Shown: positions 1-9,061 of the stretch, in pieces | Numbering within the stretch: the first letter of the stretch is position 1 | How the letters are laid out: every line of letters begins with the position of its first letter | Source of the DNA: Haloferax sulfurifontis ATCC BAA-897 | Lineage (GTDB): Archaea > Halobacteriota > Halobacteria > Halobacteriales > Haloferacaceae | Assembly (NCBI RefSeq): GCF_000337835.1 | Contig: NZ_AOLM01000004.1 | Location: 1 to 64,000 of the forward strand | Length of the DNA stretch: 64,000 nt | Direction of reading: 5' to 3' | Translations under genes and position numbers: made by a program | The notes under the pieces: generated by a model | Databases searched by the model: none | What the model was told of the DNA's origin: nothing | What the model saw: only the letters and a program-made list of their open reading frames with translations

Positions 1-1059
1 CCCGACGAACTGCTCGCGCAGTACAACCTTTCGCTCGCCCAGACCGCCCTGTTCGACGCGACCGAGGTCCGGGTTCGAAGTTCCGACCCGAAAGCCGTCG
101 TCTCGGCGGTCAAGCGCCTCCGGCTGATGTACGAGGTCCGGAAGACCGACGCCGGCCGCGAGGTCGTCGTCACCGGCCCCGACGCGCTGTTTCAGCGAAC
201 TCGCCGGTACGGGACCGCCTTCGCCCGCCTGCTCCGGTCGGTCGCCACCGCTGGCGACTGGCGACTCGTGGCGACCATCGACGACCGCGGGACCGACCGG
301 GAGATGACGCTCACGAGCGACGACGTGTCGGTCCCCGGCGTCGATCCGATGGCCGAACCCGGCTTCGACAGCGGCGTGGAGGCCGACTTCGCCGCCCGCT
401 TCCGCGGCCTCGACCTCGACTGGTCGCTCGTTCGGGAGCCGGAACCGCTCGAAACGGGCACGAGCGTGATGATTCCGGACTTCGCGTTCGACTACGTCCA
501 CGCCGACTTCCGCGTCTTCTTCGAGATTATGGGCTTTTGGACGCCCGAGTACGTCGAGAAGAAACTGGGCCAACTCGCCGACGTGGAGGACGTGGAACTC
601 GTCGTCGCCGTCGACGAGTCGCTCGGCGTCGGCGAGGACATCGCCGCCCGCGACCACCGCGCCGTCCCGTACGCCGGCTCCGTGCGCGTGAAGGACGTGG
701 TGGACGTGTTGCGCGACTACGAGTCCGACCTCGTCGCCGACGCGGCCTCGTCGCTCCCCGCCGAACTCGCGCCCGACGACGACGTGGTGACGCTGTCGGA
801 CCTCGCGGCCGCCCGCGGCGTCTCGGTCGACGCGCTCGACGACGTGGTCTTCCCGGACCACGAACTCGTCGGGCGGACGCTGGTCCGGCCGGGCGTCCTC
901 GACGCGCTCGCCGAGGAGGTCGAGGCGGGGATGTCGCTGTCGGCGGCCGAGTCCGTCCTCGACGACCGCGGCCTCGACGACGCGAGCGCGGTCCTCTCGC
1001 GGCTCGGCTACCGGGTCGAGTGGGAGGGGCTGACCGGCGGGACGGTCAGAGAGAAGTAG
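1..1059 (+). CDS. Bax1-like DUF790 nuclease, 5' end missing
   Basis: The frame is open from the first base, so the gene begins before the window; about 352 residues are visible. The fragment opens with LLAQYNLSLAQTALFDATEV, typical of DUF790 proteins, and residues about 158-187 carry IPDF...FFEIMGFW...EKK, which resembles the acid/ExxG/Lys core of a PD-(D/E)xK nuclease. Known of the family: archaeal Bax1 is a DUF790 nuclease that partners the XPB/Rad25 helicase in DNA repair, and the two genes are normally adjacent. I infer that rad25 lies just upstream, outside the window. The C-terminal part (about 240-350) is a helical, acidic region of no recognised function. The stop codon is followed after 24 nt by the convergent end of the next gene. 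Confidence 0.85.
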   Translation, partial: PDELLAQYNLSLAQTALFDATEVRVRSSDPKAVVSAVKRLRLMYEVRKTDAGREVVVTGPDALFQRTRRYGTAFARLLRSVATAGDWRLVATIDDRGTDREMTLTSDDVSVPGVDPMAEPGFDSGVEADFAARFRGLDLDWSLVREPEPLETGTSVMIPDFAFDYVHADFRVFFEIMGFWTPEYVEKKLGQLADVEDVELVVAVDESLGVGEDIAARDHRAVPYAGSVRVKDVVDVLRDYESDLVADAASSLPAELAPDDDVVTLSDLAAARGVSVDALDDVVFPDHELVGRTLVRPGVLDALAEEVEAGMSLSAAESVLDDRGLDDASAVLSRLGYRVEWEGLTGGTVREK

Positions 1060-1083
1060 CGTCGGGGTGCGACCCCGAACCGC

Positions 1084-1620
1084 TCAGTCGAGTTTGACGA
1101 GGTCTTCCTGCCGACCCTTCGGGACCGTCGAGCGGAGTTCCCCGTGGAGGTAGAGGCCGACGCCGAGGGGTTCGAGTTCGCCGGCGATTTCGTGGGCGGC
1201 GGTGAGATAGCCCCAGTCGCCCTCCCACCGGTCGAGCTGTTGGTCGTGGCCGTCGACGAACGCCTTCGCCTCGCCCGGACTCAGTTCGATGACGTTCTTC
1301 GTCGCGTCGCCGCAGAAGCGCTGGACCGCGTTGGTCGAGGGCTTCCAGTGGCGCTGGCGGGTCCGCAGAATGCGCATTCCGAGGCCCTCGACTTCGATGG
1401 GGTCGACGACCTCGCCGTGGAACGCCCAAATCTTGCCCGCGCCCTTCTCCCAGAACGTGTAGCCGTCGAAGACGGCGGGGGCGACGCCGAACCGCTCGTC
1501 CCACCAGTCGATGACCTCCTCGCGGGAGGGGCGACCGTCGACGACGCGGTCGTCGGCCGTCGGCGGCAGGCGGTCGAACTGCTGGCCCCAGTTCTCGTCG
1601 GGGGCGGTGTCGTCGCTCAT
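1084..1620 (-). CDS. Small partner of the RNA m5C methyltransferase (PUA-like, DUF7122 type)
   Basis: A 178-residue protein with the N-terminus MSDDTAPDENWGQQFDRLPP. Its ATG overlaps the stop codon of the upstream methyltransferase gene by 4 nt (ATGA at 1617-1620), and a strong ribosome-binding site GGAGGTGA sits in the last codons of that gene, 4 nt before the ATG, so translation is coupled. Residues about 35-178 are rich in Trp, Gly and aromatic residues and resemble the RNA-binding C-terminal domain that many NOL1/NOP2/Sun methyltransferases carry fused to the enzyme; here it is a separate gene. I infer an RNA-recognition role for the pair. The DUF7122 name is from memory and the PUA-like assignment is tentative. 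Confidence 0.8.
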   Translation of the reverse strand: MSDDTAPDENWGQQFDRLPPTADDRVVDGRPSREEVIDWWDERFGVAPAVFDGYTFWEKGAGKIWAFHGEVVDPIEVEGLGMRILRTRQRHWKPSTNAVQRFCGDATKNVIELSPGEAKAFVDGHDQQLDRWEGDWGYLTAAHEIAGELEPLGVGLYLHGELRSTVPKGRQEDLVKLD

Positions 1621-2558
1621 GCGGTCACCTCCAGCTTGGCGGTGAAGAAGCCGCCCGTGTCGTTGTGGTGCGGGTAGACGCGGCGGGCCTTCGTCACCGA
1701 CGGGTCGTACTCGTCGCCCTCCCACTCGGTGATGCCGGGCGCGGTCTCGAAGCCGTCGGGGACGTCCCACTCGACCACCTCGCAGTCCTCCCGTTCGAGG
1801 ACGAAATCGAGGATGGCCTCGTTCTCCTCCGGCGCGAAGGTACACGTGGAGTAGACGACGTTCCCGCCGGCTTTCGTCACCTGCACGGCGCGCCGGAGGA
1901 TGCCCTTCTGGATGCCGGCGACGCTCTTGACGTGGTTCATCGTCCACTCGTCGAGCACGTCGGGGTTCTTCCGGCAGGTGCCCTCGCAGGAACACGGCGC
2001 GTCCACGAGGACGCGGTCGAACTGCTCGAACGATTCGGACTTCTCCGGGGTCCGCTCCCCGTAGGGCTTCATCGAGAAGTTGCGGGCGTCCTGATTCGAC
2101 ACGACGAGGTTGGTCACGCCGAGGCGCTCGGCGTTGTGGCGGAGCGCCGACAGCCGGCCGAGGTTGTTGTCGTTGCCGATGAGGACGCCCTCGTCGTCCA
2201 TCATGGCGGCTATCTGGGTCGTCTTCGACCCCGGCGCGGCGCAGGTGTCCCACACCCGCTCGCCCGGTTGCGGGTCGAGGGCGATAGCGGGAAGCGCCGA
2301 CACTTCCTCTTGGCCGTGGAGCCAGCCGTGGAAGTACGGCCAGTTCGTCCCCGGACTGCTGTCTTCGAGCTTGAGGATGCCGGGGTGCCAGTCGGTCGGT
2401 TCGTAGGCGACGCCCTCGTCGTCGAGCGCCTCGCGGGCGCGCGCCACCGTCGTCTTGATGGTGTTGACGCGGACGACGGAGGGAAGCGGCCGCTCGCAGG
2501 CCGCGAAAAAGGCCTCCTCGTCGTCCACGAGCGGCGCGTACCGCTGGAGCGGGTTCAT
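1617..2558 (-). CDS. RsmB/NOP family RNA (cytosine-C5) methyltransferase
   Basis: A 313-residue S-adenosylmethionine-dependent methyltransferase that would make m5C in tRNA or rRNA. The SAM-binding motif DTCAAPGSKTTQ is near residue 115, motif IV DAPCSCEGTC follows, and motif VI YSTCTFAPEENE supplies the second catalytic cysteine (the Cys of TC). I chose the ATG at 2558 (MNPLQRYAPLV) because family similarity begins there; an in-frame start 69 nt further upstream would add only a low-complexity leader. The protein lacks the C-terminal RNA-binding domain of bacterial RsmF, which appears to be supplied by the overlapping downstream gene. The exact RNA target cannot be read from the sequence. 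Confidence 0.9.
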   Translation of the reverse strand: MNPLQRYAPLVDDEEAFFAACERPLPSVVRVNTIKTTVARAREALDDEGVAYEPTDWHPGILKLEDSSPGTNWPYFHGWLHGQEEVSALPAIALDPQPGERVWDTCAAPGSKTTQIAAMMDDEGVLIGNDNNLGRLSALRHNAERLGVTNLVVSNQDARNFSMKPYGERTPEKSESFEQFDRVLVDAPCSCEGTCRKNPDVLDEWTMNHVKSVAGIQKGILRRAVQVTKAGGNVVYSTCTFAPEENEAILDFVLEREDCEVVEWDVPDGFETAPGITEWEGDEYDPSVTKARRVYPHHNDTGGFFTAKLEVTA

Positions 2559-2734
2559 GACACTCGATTCCGCGCGGGCGCGTTTGTCGGTTTCGGAGTC
2601 GCCGGCGTCGTCGCCCGAGACCGGCACCGGTCGAACCAGTCGCGTCGGGACGGGGCGGGACGGGGCGGAGCCGGCGGCCGACGGCTACGCACTCGCCCGT
2701 CGGATTTACCTCGCCCCGGCGACCATGTTCACCT

Positions 2735-3481
2735 ATGGCACGCATTCGCGTCCTCGCGGAGGAACTCACCGACGAACTGGAGTCGCCGACGCTGGTCGAG
2801 GGACTGCCGGGCGTGGGGTTGGTCGGCAAAATCGCGGCCGACCATCTCGTGGAGGCCTTCGACATGACCCACTACGCGGACGTGTTCTGCGAGGGCGTCC
2901 CGAAGGTCGCGGTCTACATGGAGGACGACCCGGCGTTGCACCCGCCGGTCAGGCTCTACGCCGACCCGGAACGGGACCTGCTCGTCCTCCAGAGCGACAT
3001 CCCAATCCGTCCCGAGGCGGCGACCGAACTCGCGGCCTGTCTCGGCCCGTGGTTCGAGGAACTCGACGTGCTCCCCGTGTTCCTCTCGGGCATCGCCCAC
3101 GAGAGGTCCGAGGACGTGCCGGCGCTCTACGGCGTCGGCACCGACGGCGCGCGGTCGCGGCTCGAAGCGGCCGGTATCGACAGCCCCACGGAGACCGGTC
3201 TCGTCTCGGGGCCGACGGGCGCGCTCCTGAGCAACGCCGTCTCGGTCGGCCGCCCGGCGCTCGCGCTGATAGTCGAGTCGGACCCGCAGTTCCCGGACCC
3301 CGAGGCCGCTCGCGTCATCATCAAACACGGCCTCGAACCCCTCGTCGGCATCGAGGTGCCCGTCGACGACCTCGTGAACAGCGCCACCGAGATACGGCAG
3401 GCCAAAGAGCAGTTGGCCCGGCGGATGCAACAGTCCGACGAGGAGAGCACGCAGGCCCGACCGCTCGGGATGTACCAGTAG
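2735..3481 (+). CDS. PAC2 family protein (proteasome assembly chaperone-like)
   Basis: A 248-residue protein. The N-terminal half contains the PAC2 hallmark PTLVEGLPGVGLVGKIAADHL (residues about 16-36), and the C-terminal part ends in a Gln/Glu-rich helix (AKEQLARRMQQSDEES). In eukaryotes PAC2 proteins help assemble 20S proteasomes; archaeal members are annotated the same way, but their role is less certain and some may bind other clients. The proteasome beta subunit gene psmB lies 34 kb away in this window, not adjacent. A TATA-like GATTTACC at 2703-2710 lies 27 nt before the ATG, so the transcript is probably leaderless. The gene is divergent from the methyltransferase pair. Confidence 0.88.
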   Translation: MARIRVLAEELTDELESPTLVEGLPGVGLVGKIAADHLVEAFDMTHYADVFCEGVPKVAVYMEDDPALHPPVRLYADPERDLLVLQSDIPIRPEAATELAACLGPWFEELDVLPVFLSGIAHERSEDVPALYGVGTDGARSRLEAAGIDSPTETGLVSGPTGALLSNAVSVGRPALALIVESDPQFPDPEAARVIIKHGLEPLVGIEVPVDDLVNSATEIRQAKEQLARRMQQSDEESTQARPLGMYQ

Positions 3482-3566
3482 GCGGCGCTGGCGGTCGGTC
3501 GCGGGGAGTTTCGCCCCGCGCGACCCCTCCGCCCTGAGAAGGGTTTCGGCCGACCCGCAGTCTACA

Positions 3567-3574
3567 CGTTTAAG
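3567..3574 (+). promoter_or_regulatory. TATA box of grpE
   Basis: CGTTTAAG is centred about 28 nt before the grpE ATG, which fits the haloarchaeal TATA position for a leaderless message. Confidence 0.6.
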
Positions 3575-3598
3575 CCGCGTCGGACACTTCTCCCGCCC

Positions 3599-4294
3599 AT
3601 GAGCGACGACCCTGCCGAGTCGGTCACGGACGCGAACGCAGACGCCGAGACTGACGCGGCATCCGACGTAGCGGCGCAGGCGGCCGAAGACGCGGCGACG
3701 GGCGCCGACGGCGAGGCGTCGAGCGCCGAGTCGGCGGCCGAGCAATCCGACGCGGCGGGCGACGGGCCGACCGTCGCCGACCGCGTCGCCGAGTACGACG
3801 ACGACCTCGCGGCCGAGGTCGCGGCGCTCGAAGCCCGCGTCGCAGACCTCGAAGCCGAGCGCGACGAGGCAGAGGCGACGGCCGAGGAACTCCAGTCGCG
3901 TCTCAAGCGCACGCAGGCCGACTTCCAGAACTACAAGAAGCGCGCGAAGAAGCGACAGTCCCAGATAAAAGACCGCGCCACCGAGGACTTCGTCGAGCGC
4001 GTCGTCACCGTCCGCGACAACCTCGTTCGCGCGCTCGACCAGGACGACGACGCCGACATCCGCGGCGGCCTCGAATCGACGCTCAAGGAGTTCGACCGAA
4101 TCCTCGAAGACGAGAACGTCGAAATCATCGACCCCGAACCGGGGACCGACGTGGACCCGAACCGCCACGAGGTGATGATGCGCGTCGACAGCGACGAACC
4201 GGCTGACACCGTCGCCGACGTGTTCCAACCCGGCTACGAGATGGCCGACAAGGTCATCCGCGCCGCGCAAATCACGGTCAGCAAGGGCGAATAG
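3599..4294 (+). CDS. grpE: GrpE nucleotide exchange factor
   Basis: A 231-residue GrpE that speeds ADP release from DnaK. Residues 1-75 are an extremely acidic, Ala-rich extension typical of haloarchaeal GrpE; residues about 75-125 form a long coiled coil (ALEARVADLEAERDEAEATA); the family signature follows as DFQNYKKRAKKRQ and, in the C-terminal beta domain, NRHEVMMRVDSDEPADTVADV. The last residues, KVIRAAQITVSKGE, are the usual GrpE ending. It lies upstream of dnaK but is separated from it by an unrelated alpha/beta hydrolase gene, and it has its own TATA box. GrpE, DnaK and DnaJ are bacterial-type proteins acquired by halophilic archaea. Confidence 0.96.
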   Translation: MSDDPAESVTDANADAETDAASDVAAQAAEDAATGADGEASSAESAAEQSDAAGDGPTVADRVAEYDDDLAAEVAALEARVADLEAERDEAEATAEELQSRLKRTQADFQNYKKRAKKRQSQIKDRATEDFVERVVTVRDNLVRALDQDDDADIRGGLESTLKEFDRILEDENVEIIDPEPGTDVDPNRHEVMMRVDSDEPADTVADVFQPGYEMADKVIRAAQITVSKGE

Positions 4295-4388
4295 CGCGCT
4301 GTCGACCGGGCGCTCGCCGCCGTCGGGGGCGGTCTCGCCTCCCTCCGACCGGCGAGGACTTTTGTTCTCACCTCGCTATCACTACGCC

Positions 4389-5174
4389 ATGCGACTTCGT
4401 TCCCGTCGGCGGCGGCCGACCGTGCGCGTCACCCAACACGGCGACCCCGGCGACGACGACCTGCTTTTCGTCCTCGGGTGGGGCAACGAGCCGGGTCACC
4501 GGAGCGTCGAGTGGCTCCTCGACCGCCTCACCTACGAGGGGTATCACGTCCACGCCGTCGAACTCCCGACGAACGGCTGGGAGTTCGAGCGCCAGTACGT
4601 GAGCCCGGTGCGGGCGTACGCGGTCGACCGCGACATCGACCTCGTCCTCAGCCACAGCACCGGCGGCCTCGTGGCCGCCCACCTCGACCTCTCGGTCCGG
4701 AACGTCTTTCTGAGCCCGTGGTGGGGGACGGCGGTTTCGGGGCTCGCCACGCTCTTTTTGCCCCTTGTCAGACGACTGCCGACGACCAAGGCCGTCGTCC
4801 CGTCCGGCATCTCCCGCGACGACCTCGGCGAGCTGAAGCTCGCGGCCGAGCTGGCCGACGCCCCGGGAAACGCCTCGCCCGCGTTCCTCCGCATGATCCA
4901 CGGAGCTCAGGAGTCGTTGCCGCCGTTCAACCCCGACGACGTGGTGTTCGTCTCGCTTTCGGACCGCGTCGTCGACGTTCGCGCAATCGGCGACCGGACC
5001 CCGTCTGCGAACCTCGTCCCGTACGACGGCGGCCACGAGTTCTTCGCCAGCGAGGGCAGAGAGCGGACGCTCTCGGTGGTGCTCGACGCCCTCGACGGGG
5101 CCGACGCGCCGTCGCTCCGCTCGGACGGCGCTGATTCGCCCGACGGAACCGAGCGCCCGCGGCCGACGGACTGA
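4389..5174 (+). CDS. Alpha/beta hydrolase
   Basis: A 261-residue protein with an alpha/beta-hydrolase fold: an oxyanion-region strand LLFVLGWGNEPGH near residue 28, a nucleophile elbow SHSTGG in the GxSxG position, and a late His in YDGGHEFF near residue 218 that would complete the triad. The substrate is unknown. The ATG at 4389 is preferred over a TTG 27 nt upstream because the TATA-like ACTTTTGTT at 4358-4366 is 26 nt before this ATG. The tail is a disordered Ser/Asp/Arg stretch. It sits between grpE and dnaK, but each of the three genes has its own promoter, so a role in protein folding is not implied. Confidence 0.82.
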   Translation: MRLRSRRRRPTVRVTQHGDPGDDDLLFVLGWGNEPGHRSVEWLLDRLTYEGYHVHAVELPTNGWEFERQYVSPVRAYAVDRDIDLVLSHSTGGLVAAHLDLSVRNVFLSPWWGTAVSGLATLFLPLVRRLPTTKAVVPSGISRDDLGELKLAAELADAPGNASPAFLRMIHGAQESLPPFNPDDVVFVSLSDRVVDVRAIGDRTPSANLVPYDGGHEFFASEGRERTLSVVLDALDGADAPSLRSDGADSPDGTERPRPTD

Positions 5175-5378
5175 CCGCCTGCAGGGCCGCGCGGTCGGTC
5201 GCCGACTGGGTGCTGGGCCGCCGGCCCGGCGCTCGCCGCCGGGTGCTCTCGCTCGGAGCCGTCGCCGCGACGCGGTCGGCGGTTCTACATAAATCGACCG
5301 ACCTGTTTCGACGCGAGAAGTAGAAATCGCAAGACGGCGTCGACCCCGATGCACACCGTGTGTCGCAGTATCTAGTAA

Positions 5379-5387
5379 CCTTTAACC
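5379..5387 (+). promoter_or_regulatory. TATA box of dnaK
   Basis: CCTTTAACC is centred about 30 nt before the dnaK ATG, predicting a 5' leader of roughly 5 nt. A second AT-rich element, CTACATAAATC, lies at about 5284-5294. Confidence 0.6.
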
Positions 5388-5413
5388 GGCAAAAGACGGT
5401 ATTTGCGGGCAAG

Positions 5414-7279
5414 ATGGCGAGCAACAAGATTCTGGGTATCGACCTCGGCACCACGAACAGCGCGTTCGCGGTGATGGAGGGCGGCGACCCGGAGATTATC
5501 GTGAACGCAGAAGGCGACCGAACCACCCCCTCCGTCGTCGCGTTCACCGACGACGGTGAGCGGTTGGTCGGCAAGCCGGCGAAGAACCAGGCCATCCAGA
5601 ACCCAGAGCGCACGATTCGCTCTATCAAGCGCCACATGGGCGAGGACGGCTACACCGTCGACATCGAGGGCGAGGAGTACACGCCGGAGCAGATTTCGGC
5701 GATGATTCTCCAGAAGATCAAGCGCGACGCCGAGGACTACCTCGGCGACGAACTGCAGAAGGCCGTCATCACCGCCCCCGCGTACTTCAACGACAAACAG
5801 CGGCAGGCGACGAAGGACGCCGGCGAAATCGCGGGTCTCGACGTCGAGCGCATCGTCAACGAGCCGACCGCCGCGTCGATGGCCTACGGTCTCGACGACG
5901 AGTCGAACCAGACCGTGCTCGTCTACGACCTCGGCGGCGGCACGTTCGACGTGTCCGTCCTCGACCTCGGCGGCGGCGTCTACGAAGTGGTCGCCACGAA
6001 CGGGGACAACGACCTCGGCGGCGACGACTGGGACGAGGCCATCATCGACTGGCTCGCCACCGAGTTCAAGAACGACCACGGAATCGACCTCCGCGAGGAC
6101 CGACAGGCGCTCCAGCGTCTCAAGGATGCGGCCGAGGAAGCGAAAATCGAGCTCTCCTCGCGCAAGGAGACGACCATCAACCTCCCGTTCATCACGGCGA
6201 CGGACTCCGGGCCGGTCCACCTCGAATACGACCTGACCCGCGCGAAGTTCGAGTCGCTCACCGCCGACCTCATCGACCGCACGGTCGAGCCGACCGAGCA
6301 GGCGCTCGAAGACGCCGGCTACGACAAGGGCGACATCGACGACGTCATCCTCGTCGGCGGTTCCACCCGGATGCCGCAGGTCCGCGACAAGGTCGAAGAA
6401 CTGCTCGGCTCCGAGCCGAAGAAGTCCGTCAACCCCGACGAGGCCGTCGCGCTCGGCGCGGCTATCCAGGGCGGCGTCCTCGGCGGCGAGGTCGACGACA
6501 TCGTCCTCCTCGACGTGACGCCGCTGTCGCTCGGTATCGAGGTCAAAGGCGGCCTCTTCGAGCGCCTCATCGAGAAGAACACGACGATTCCGACCGAGGA
6601 GTCGAAGATTTTCACCACCGCGGCCGACAACCAGACGACGGTGCAGGTCCGCGTCTTCCAGGGCGAACGCGAGATGGCCGAGGACAACGAACTCCTCGGC
6701 GAGTTCACGCTCTCCGGCATCCCGCCGGCCCCCGCGGGCACCCCGCAGATCGAAGTCGGCTTCAACATCGACGAGAACGGCATCGTCAACGTCTCCGCCG
6801 AGGACAAGGGCTCCGGCAACGCCGAGTCCATCACCATCGAGGGCGGCGCGGGCCTCTCCGACGACGAGATCGACCGCATGCAACAGGAGGCCGAACAGCA
6901 CGCCGAAGAGGACAAAGAGCGCCGCCGCGCCGTCGAGGCCCGCAACGAGGCCGAGGGCGCGGTCCAGCGCGCGGAGACGCTCCTCGAAGAGAACGAAGAG
7001 AACGTCGACGACGAACTCCGCGCCGACATCGAGGCGGCCATCGAGGACGTCGAAGCCGTCCTCGAGGACGACGACGCCTCCACGGACGAACTCGAAGACG
7101 TGACCGAAGACCTCTCGAAGCAACTGCAGGAAATCGGCAAGCGCATGTACCAACAGCAGGCGCAGGCCGGCGGTGCCGGCGGCGCTGGTGCGGGCGCGGC
7201 CGGCGGCCCCGGCGGTGCCGACCCCGAGGACTTCGTCGACGCCGACGCGGACTTCGACGAGGACGAAGAGGACAACTGA
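5414..7279 (+). CDS. dnaK: Hsp70 chaperone DnaK
   Basis: A 621-residue Hsp70. The nucleotide-binding domain shows [11 protein letters not shown] at residues 7-17, the phosphate-2 motif [10 protein letters not shown] and the adenosine motif LVGGSTRMP; the peptide-binding domain follows from about residue 375, and a helical lid from about 490. The C-terminus is a Gly/Ala-rich linker and a run of Asp/Glu, in place of the bacterial EEVD-like tail. The ATG at 5414 ([10 protein letters not shown]) is chosen over an in-frame start 54 nt upstream because the conserved beta strand begins at once and the TATA box at 5379-5387 leaves no room for a longer protein. It works with GrpE and DnaJ encoded on either side. 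Confidence 0.98.
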   Translation: MASNKILGIDLGTTNSAFAVMEGGDPEIIVNAEGDRTTPSVVAFTDDGERLVGKPAKNQAIQNPERTIRSIKRHMGEDGYTVDIEGEEYTPEQISAMILQKIKRDAEDYLGDELQKAVITAPAYFNDKQRQATKDAGEIAGLDVERIVNEPTAASMAYGLDDESNQTVLVYDLGGGTFDVSVLDLGGGVYEVVATNGDNDLGGDDWDEAIIDWLATEFKNDHGIDLREDRQALQRLKDAAEEAKIELSSRKETTINLPFITATDSGPVHLEYDLTRAKFESLTADLIDRTVEPTEQALEDAGYDKGDIDDVILVGGSTRMPQVRDKVEELLGSEPKKSVNPDEAVALGAAIQGGVLGGEVDDIVLLDVTPLSLGIEVKGGLFERLIEKNTTIPTEESKIFTTAADNQTTVQVRVFQGEREMAEDNELLGEFTLSGIPPAPAGTPQIEVGFNIDENGIVNVSAEDKGSGNAESITIEGGAGLSDDEIDRMQQEAEQHAEEDKERRRAVEARNEAEGAVQRAETLLEENEENVDDELRADIEAAIEDVEAVLEDDDASTDELEDVTEDLSKQLQEIGKRMYQQQAQAGGAGGAGAGAAGGPGGADPEDFVDADADFDEDEEDN

Positions 7280-7327
7280 GCGACTGAGCGACTGACTGAC
7301 TGACTCTCGGGTCGCCGAGGGACCCGA
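7276..7327 (+). repeat. GAGCGACT/GACT tandem repeat and stem-loop behind dnaK
   Basis: Directly at the dnaK stop codon there are two GAGCGACT units followed by several GACT units (7276-7304). A perfect inverted repeat follows, TCGGGTC (7307-7313) and GACCCGA (7321-7327), with a 7-nt loop. No T-run follows on the plus strand, so it is not a clear terminator. Confidence 0.6.
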
Positions 7328-7436
7328 CGCCGGCGGTCGAATCCGGGCGAAACCCCCGGTTTGACCCCGCTCGCGCTCGCCGCGATACGAGAGACGGACT
7401 TTTCAAATACCTTCACCGGCTACAAGATAGCAACTG

Positions 7437-8594
7437 ATGAGCGAGAACTTCTACGACGTACTCGGGGTCTCGCGGGACGCCTCGAAAGACGAAATCAAGA
7501 ACGCGTACCGCAAGAAGGCCGCGAAGTACCACCCCGACGTTTCCGACGAGGACGACGCCGAGGAGAAGTTCAAGAAGGTCCAGAAGGCCAAGGAGGTGCT
7601 CACGGACGACGAAAAGCGGCAGATGTACGACCAGGTCGGCCACGAGCGCTTCCAGCAGTCCCAGAAACGCGGCGGCGGCGGTGGCGGCCGCGGCGGTGGC
7701 AACCCCTTCGGCGGCGGCGGTAACCCGTTCGGCGGCATGGGCGGCGGCGGTGGCGGCTTCGAGGACATCTTCAACAACCTGTTCAACGGCGGCGCGGGCG
7801 GCCAACAGCGCAACCGCCCCCAGCAGGGCCGCGACGTGGCCCAGCGCATCTCGATCGACCTCGAAGACGCCTACCACGGCATCGAGCGCGACGTGACGAT
7901 TCGCCGCCGCGAGGTCTGTCCGGAGTGCGACGGCGAGGGCCACCCCGACGACGCAGAGGTGAACACCTGTTCGGAGTGTAACGGCTCGGGCCAGCAGACG
8001 ACGGTCCAGCAGACTCCCTTCGGCCGCGTCCAGCAGACGACGACCTGTCGCGCCTGCGGCGGCGAGGGCGAGACCTACAGCGAGGACTGCTCGGAGTGCC
8101 GCGGGAGCGGTCGCGTCCGCCGCACCCGCGACGTGACCATCACCATCCCCGCCGGCTTCCGCGACGGCCAGCGCCTCCGCTACCGCGGCGAGGGCGAACC
8201 CGGCGAGAACGGCGGTCCCAACGGCGACCTGTTCGTCGAGGTCAACGTCCGCGACCACGAGGAGTTCGAGCGCGACGGCGACGACCTCCGCTACACCCAC
8301 CCCATCTCCTTCCCGCAGGCCGTCTTCGGCGCGACCGTCGAGGTGCCGACGCTCGACGGCGAGGAGGAACTGAAGGTGCCCGCGGGCACCCAAAGCGGGT
8401 CGACGTTCACCGTCTCCGACGCGGGGATGCCCCACCTCGACGGTCGGGGCCACGGCGACCTGCACGTCGAGGTCCACGTCGTCACGCCCGAAGACCTCAA
8501 CAAGGAACAGCGCGAGGCGCTCAAGGAGTTCGCCGAGGCCGGCGGCGAGGAGGTCAAAGAGGGCCTCTTCCAGAAACTGAAGAACTCGCTGTAA
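7437..8594 (+). CDS. dnaJ: Chaperone DnaJ (Hsp40, type I)
   Basis: A 385-residue type I Hsp40 that stimulates the DnaK ATPase and delivers clients. The J domain occupies residues 1-70 with the HPD motif in KYHPDVSD. A Gly-rich linker covers about 78-120. The zinc domain has all four CxxCxGxG repeats (CPECDGEG, CSECNGSG, CRACGGEG, CSECRGSG), and the two C-terminal substrate-binding beta domains follow. A TATA-like TTTTCAAATA at 7400-7409 lies about 32 nt before the ATG, so dnaJ has its own promoter as well as any read-through from dnaK 157 nt upstream. Confidence 0.97.
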   Translation: MSENFYDVLGVSRDASKDEIKNAYRKKAAKYHPDVSDEDDAEEKFKKVQKAKEVLTDDEKRQMYDQVGHERFQQSQKRGGGGGGRGGGNPFGGGGNPFGGMGGGGGGFEDIFNNLFNGGAGGQQRNRPQQGRDVAQRISIDLEDAYHGIERDVTIRRREVCPECDGEGHPDDAEVNTCSECNGSGQQTTVQQTPFGRVQQTTTCRACGGEGETYSEDCSECRGSGRVRRTRDVTITIPAGFRDGQRLRYRGEGEPGENGGPNGDLFVEVNVRDHEEFERDGDDLRYTHPISFPQAVFGATVEVPTLDGEEELKVPAGTQSGSTFTVSDAGMPHLDGRGHGDLHVEVHVVTPEDLNKEQREALKEFAEAGGEEVKEGLFQKLKNSL

Positions 8595-8646
8595 CGGATT
8601 TCCGGCACCGCCACCCTCTCTTGTCCGGCGGCCGTCAGCTCAAGCG

Positions 8647-8967
8647 ATGTCCTACACGAAAGCGAACTACGAGGACGTAGACGCGGTCGGCGGCGGGCTT
8701 CACTTCCTGCGGGACGAACTCGACTGCGTCGAACTCGGCTTCAGCGTGTTGGAGGCGGACCCCGACTGGTCCGGCAAGCCCCACGACCACGCCGAACAGG
8801 GCCACGAGGAAGTGTACTACCTCGTCTCCGGCGGGGCCACGCTCGTCGTCGAGGACAAGGAACTCGACCTCGAACCCGGCGACGCCGTGCGCGTCTCGCC
8901 GGAGGACACGCGGGAACTCCGAAACGGCCCCGAGGAGAGCACGTTCGTCATCGCTGGCGCGCCCTGA
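8647..8967 (+). CDS. Single-domain cupin protein
   Basis: A 106-residue cupin. The double-stranded beta-helix metal site is visible: KPHDHAEQGHEEVYYLVSG (the His/His/Glu of motif 1, residues about 39-57) and a second motif around GDAVRVSPEDTRELRN, in which the usual His is not obvious. Small haloarchaeal cupins bind a metal and are either isomerases/dioxygenases or sensors; the substrate cannot be inferred. It lies 52 nt after dnaJ on the same strand, and I see no clear TATA box of its own, so co-transcription with dnaJ is possible. Confidence 0.83.
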   Translation: MSYTKANYEDVDAVGGGLHFLRDELDCVELGFSVLEADPDWSGKPHDHAEQGHEEVYYLVSGGATLVVEDKELDLEPGDAVRVSPEDTRELRNGPEESTFVIAGAP

Positions 8968-9061
8968 CTCACATCGAGGGACGACGCCGGGTTCCCGTCG
9001 CGTTCTCGAACCGCGAGAGCGCCTCGGGGCCTTTTTTCGCACCGACTCCGTACGGTCGGCT

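Noticed and set aside
5372..7153. Long minus-strand ORF opposite dnaK
   Set aside because: It is a shadow of the dnaK codon pattern in GC-rich DNA, with Leu/Val/Asp-biased composition and no recognisable motif.
7307..7327. Terminator behind dnaK
   Set aside because: The hairpin is perfect but not followed by a T-run on the plus strand, so I list it only as a stem-loop.
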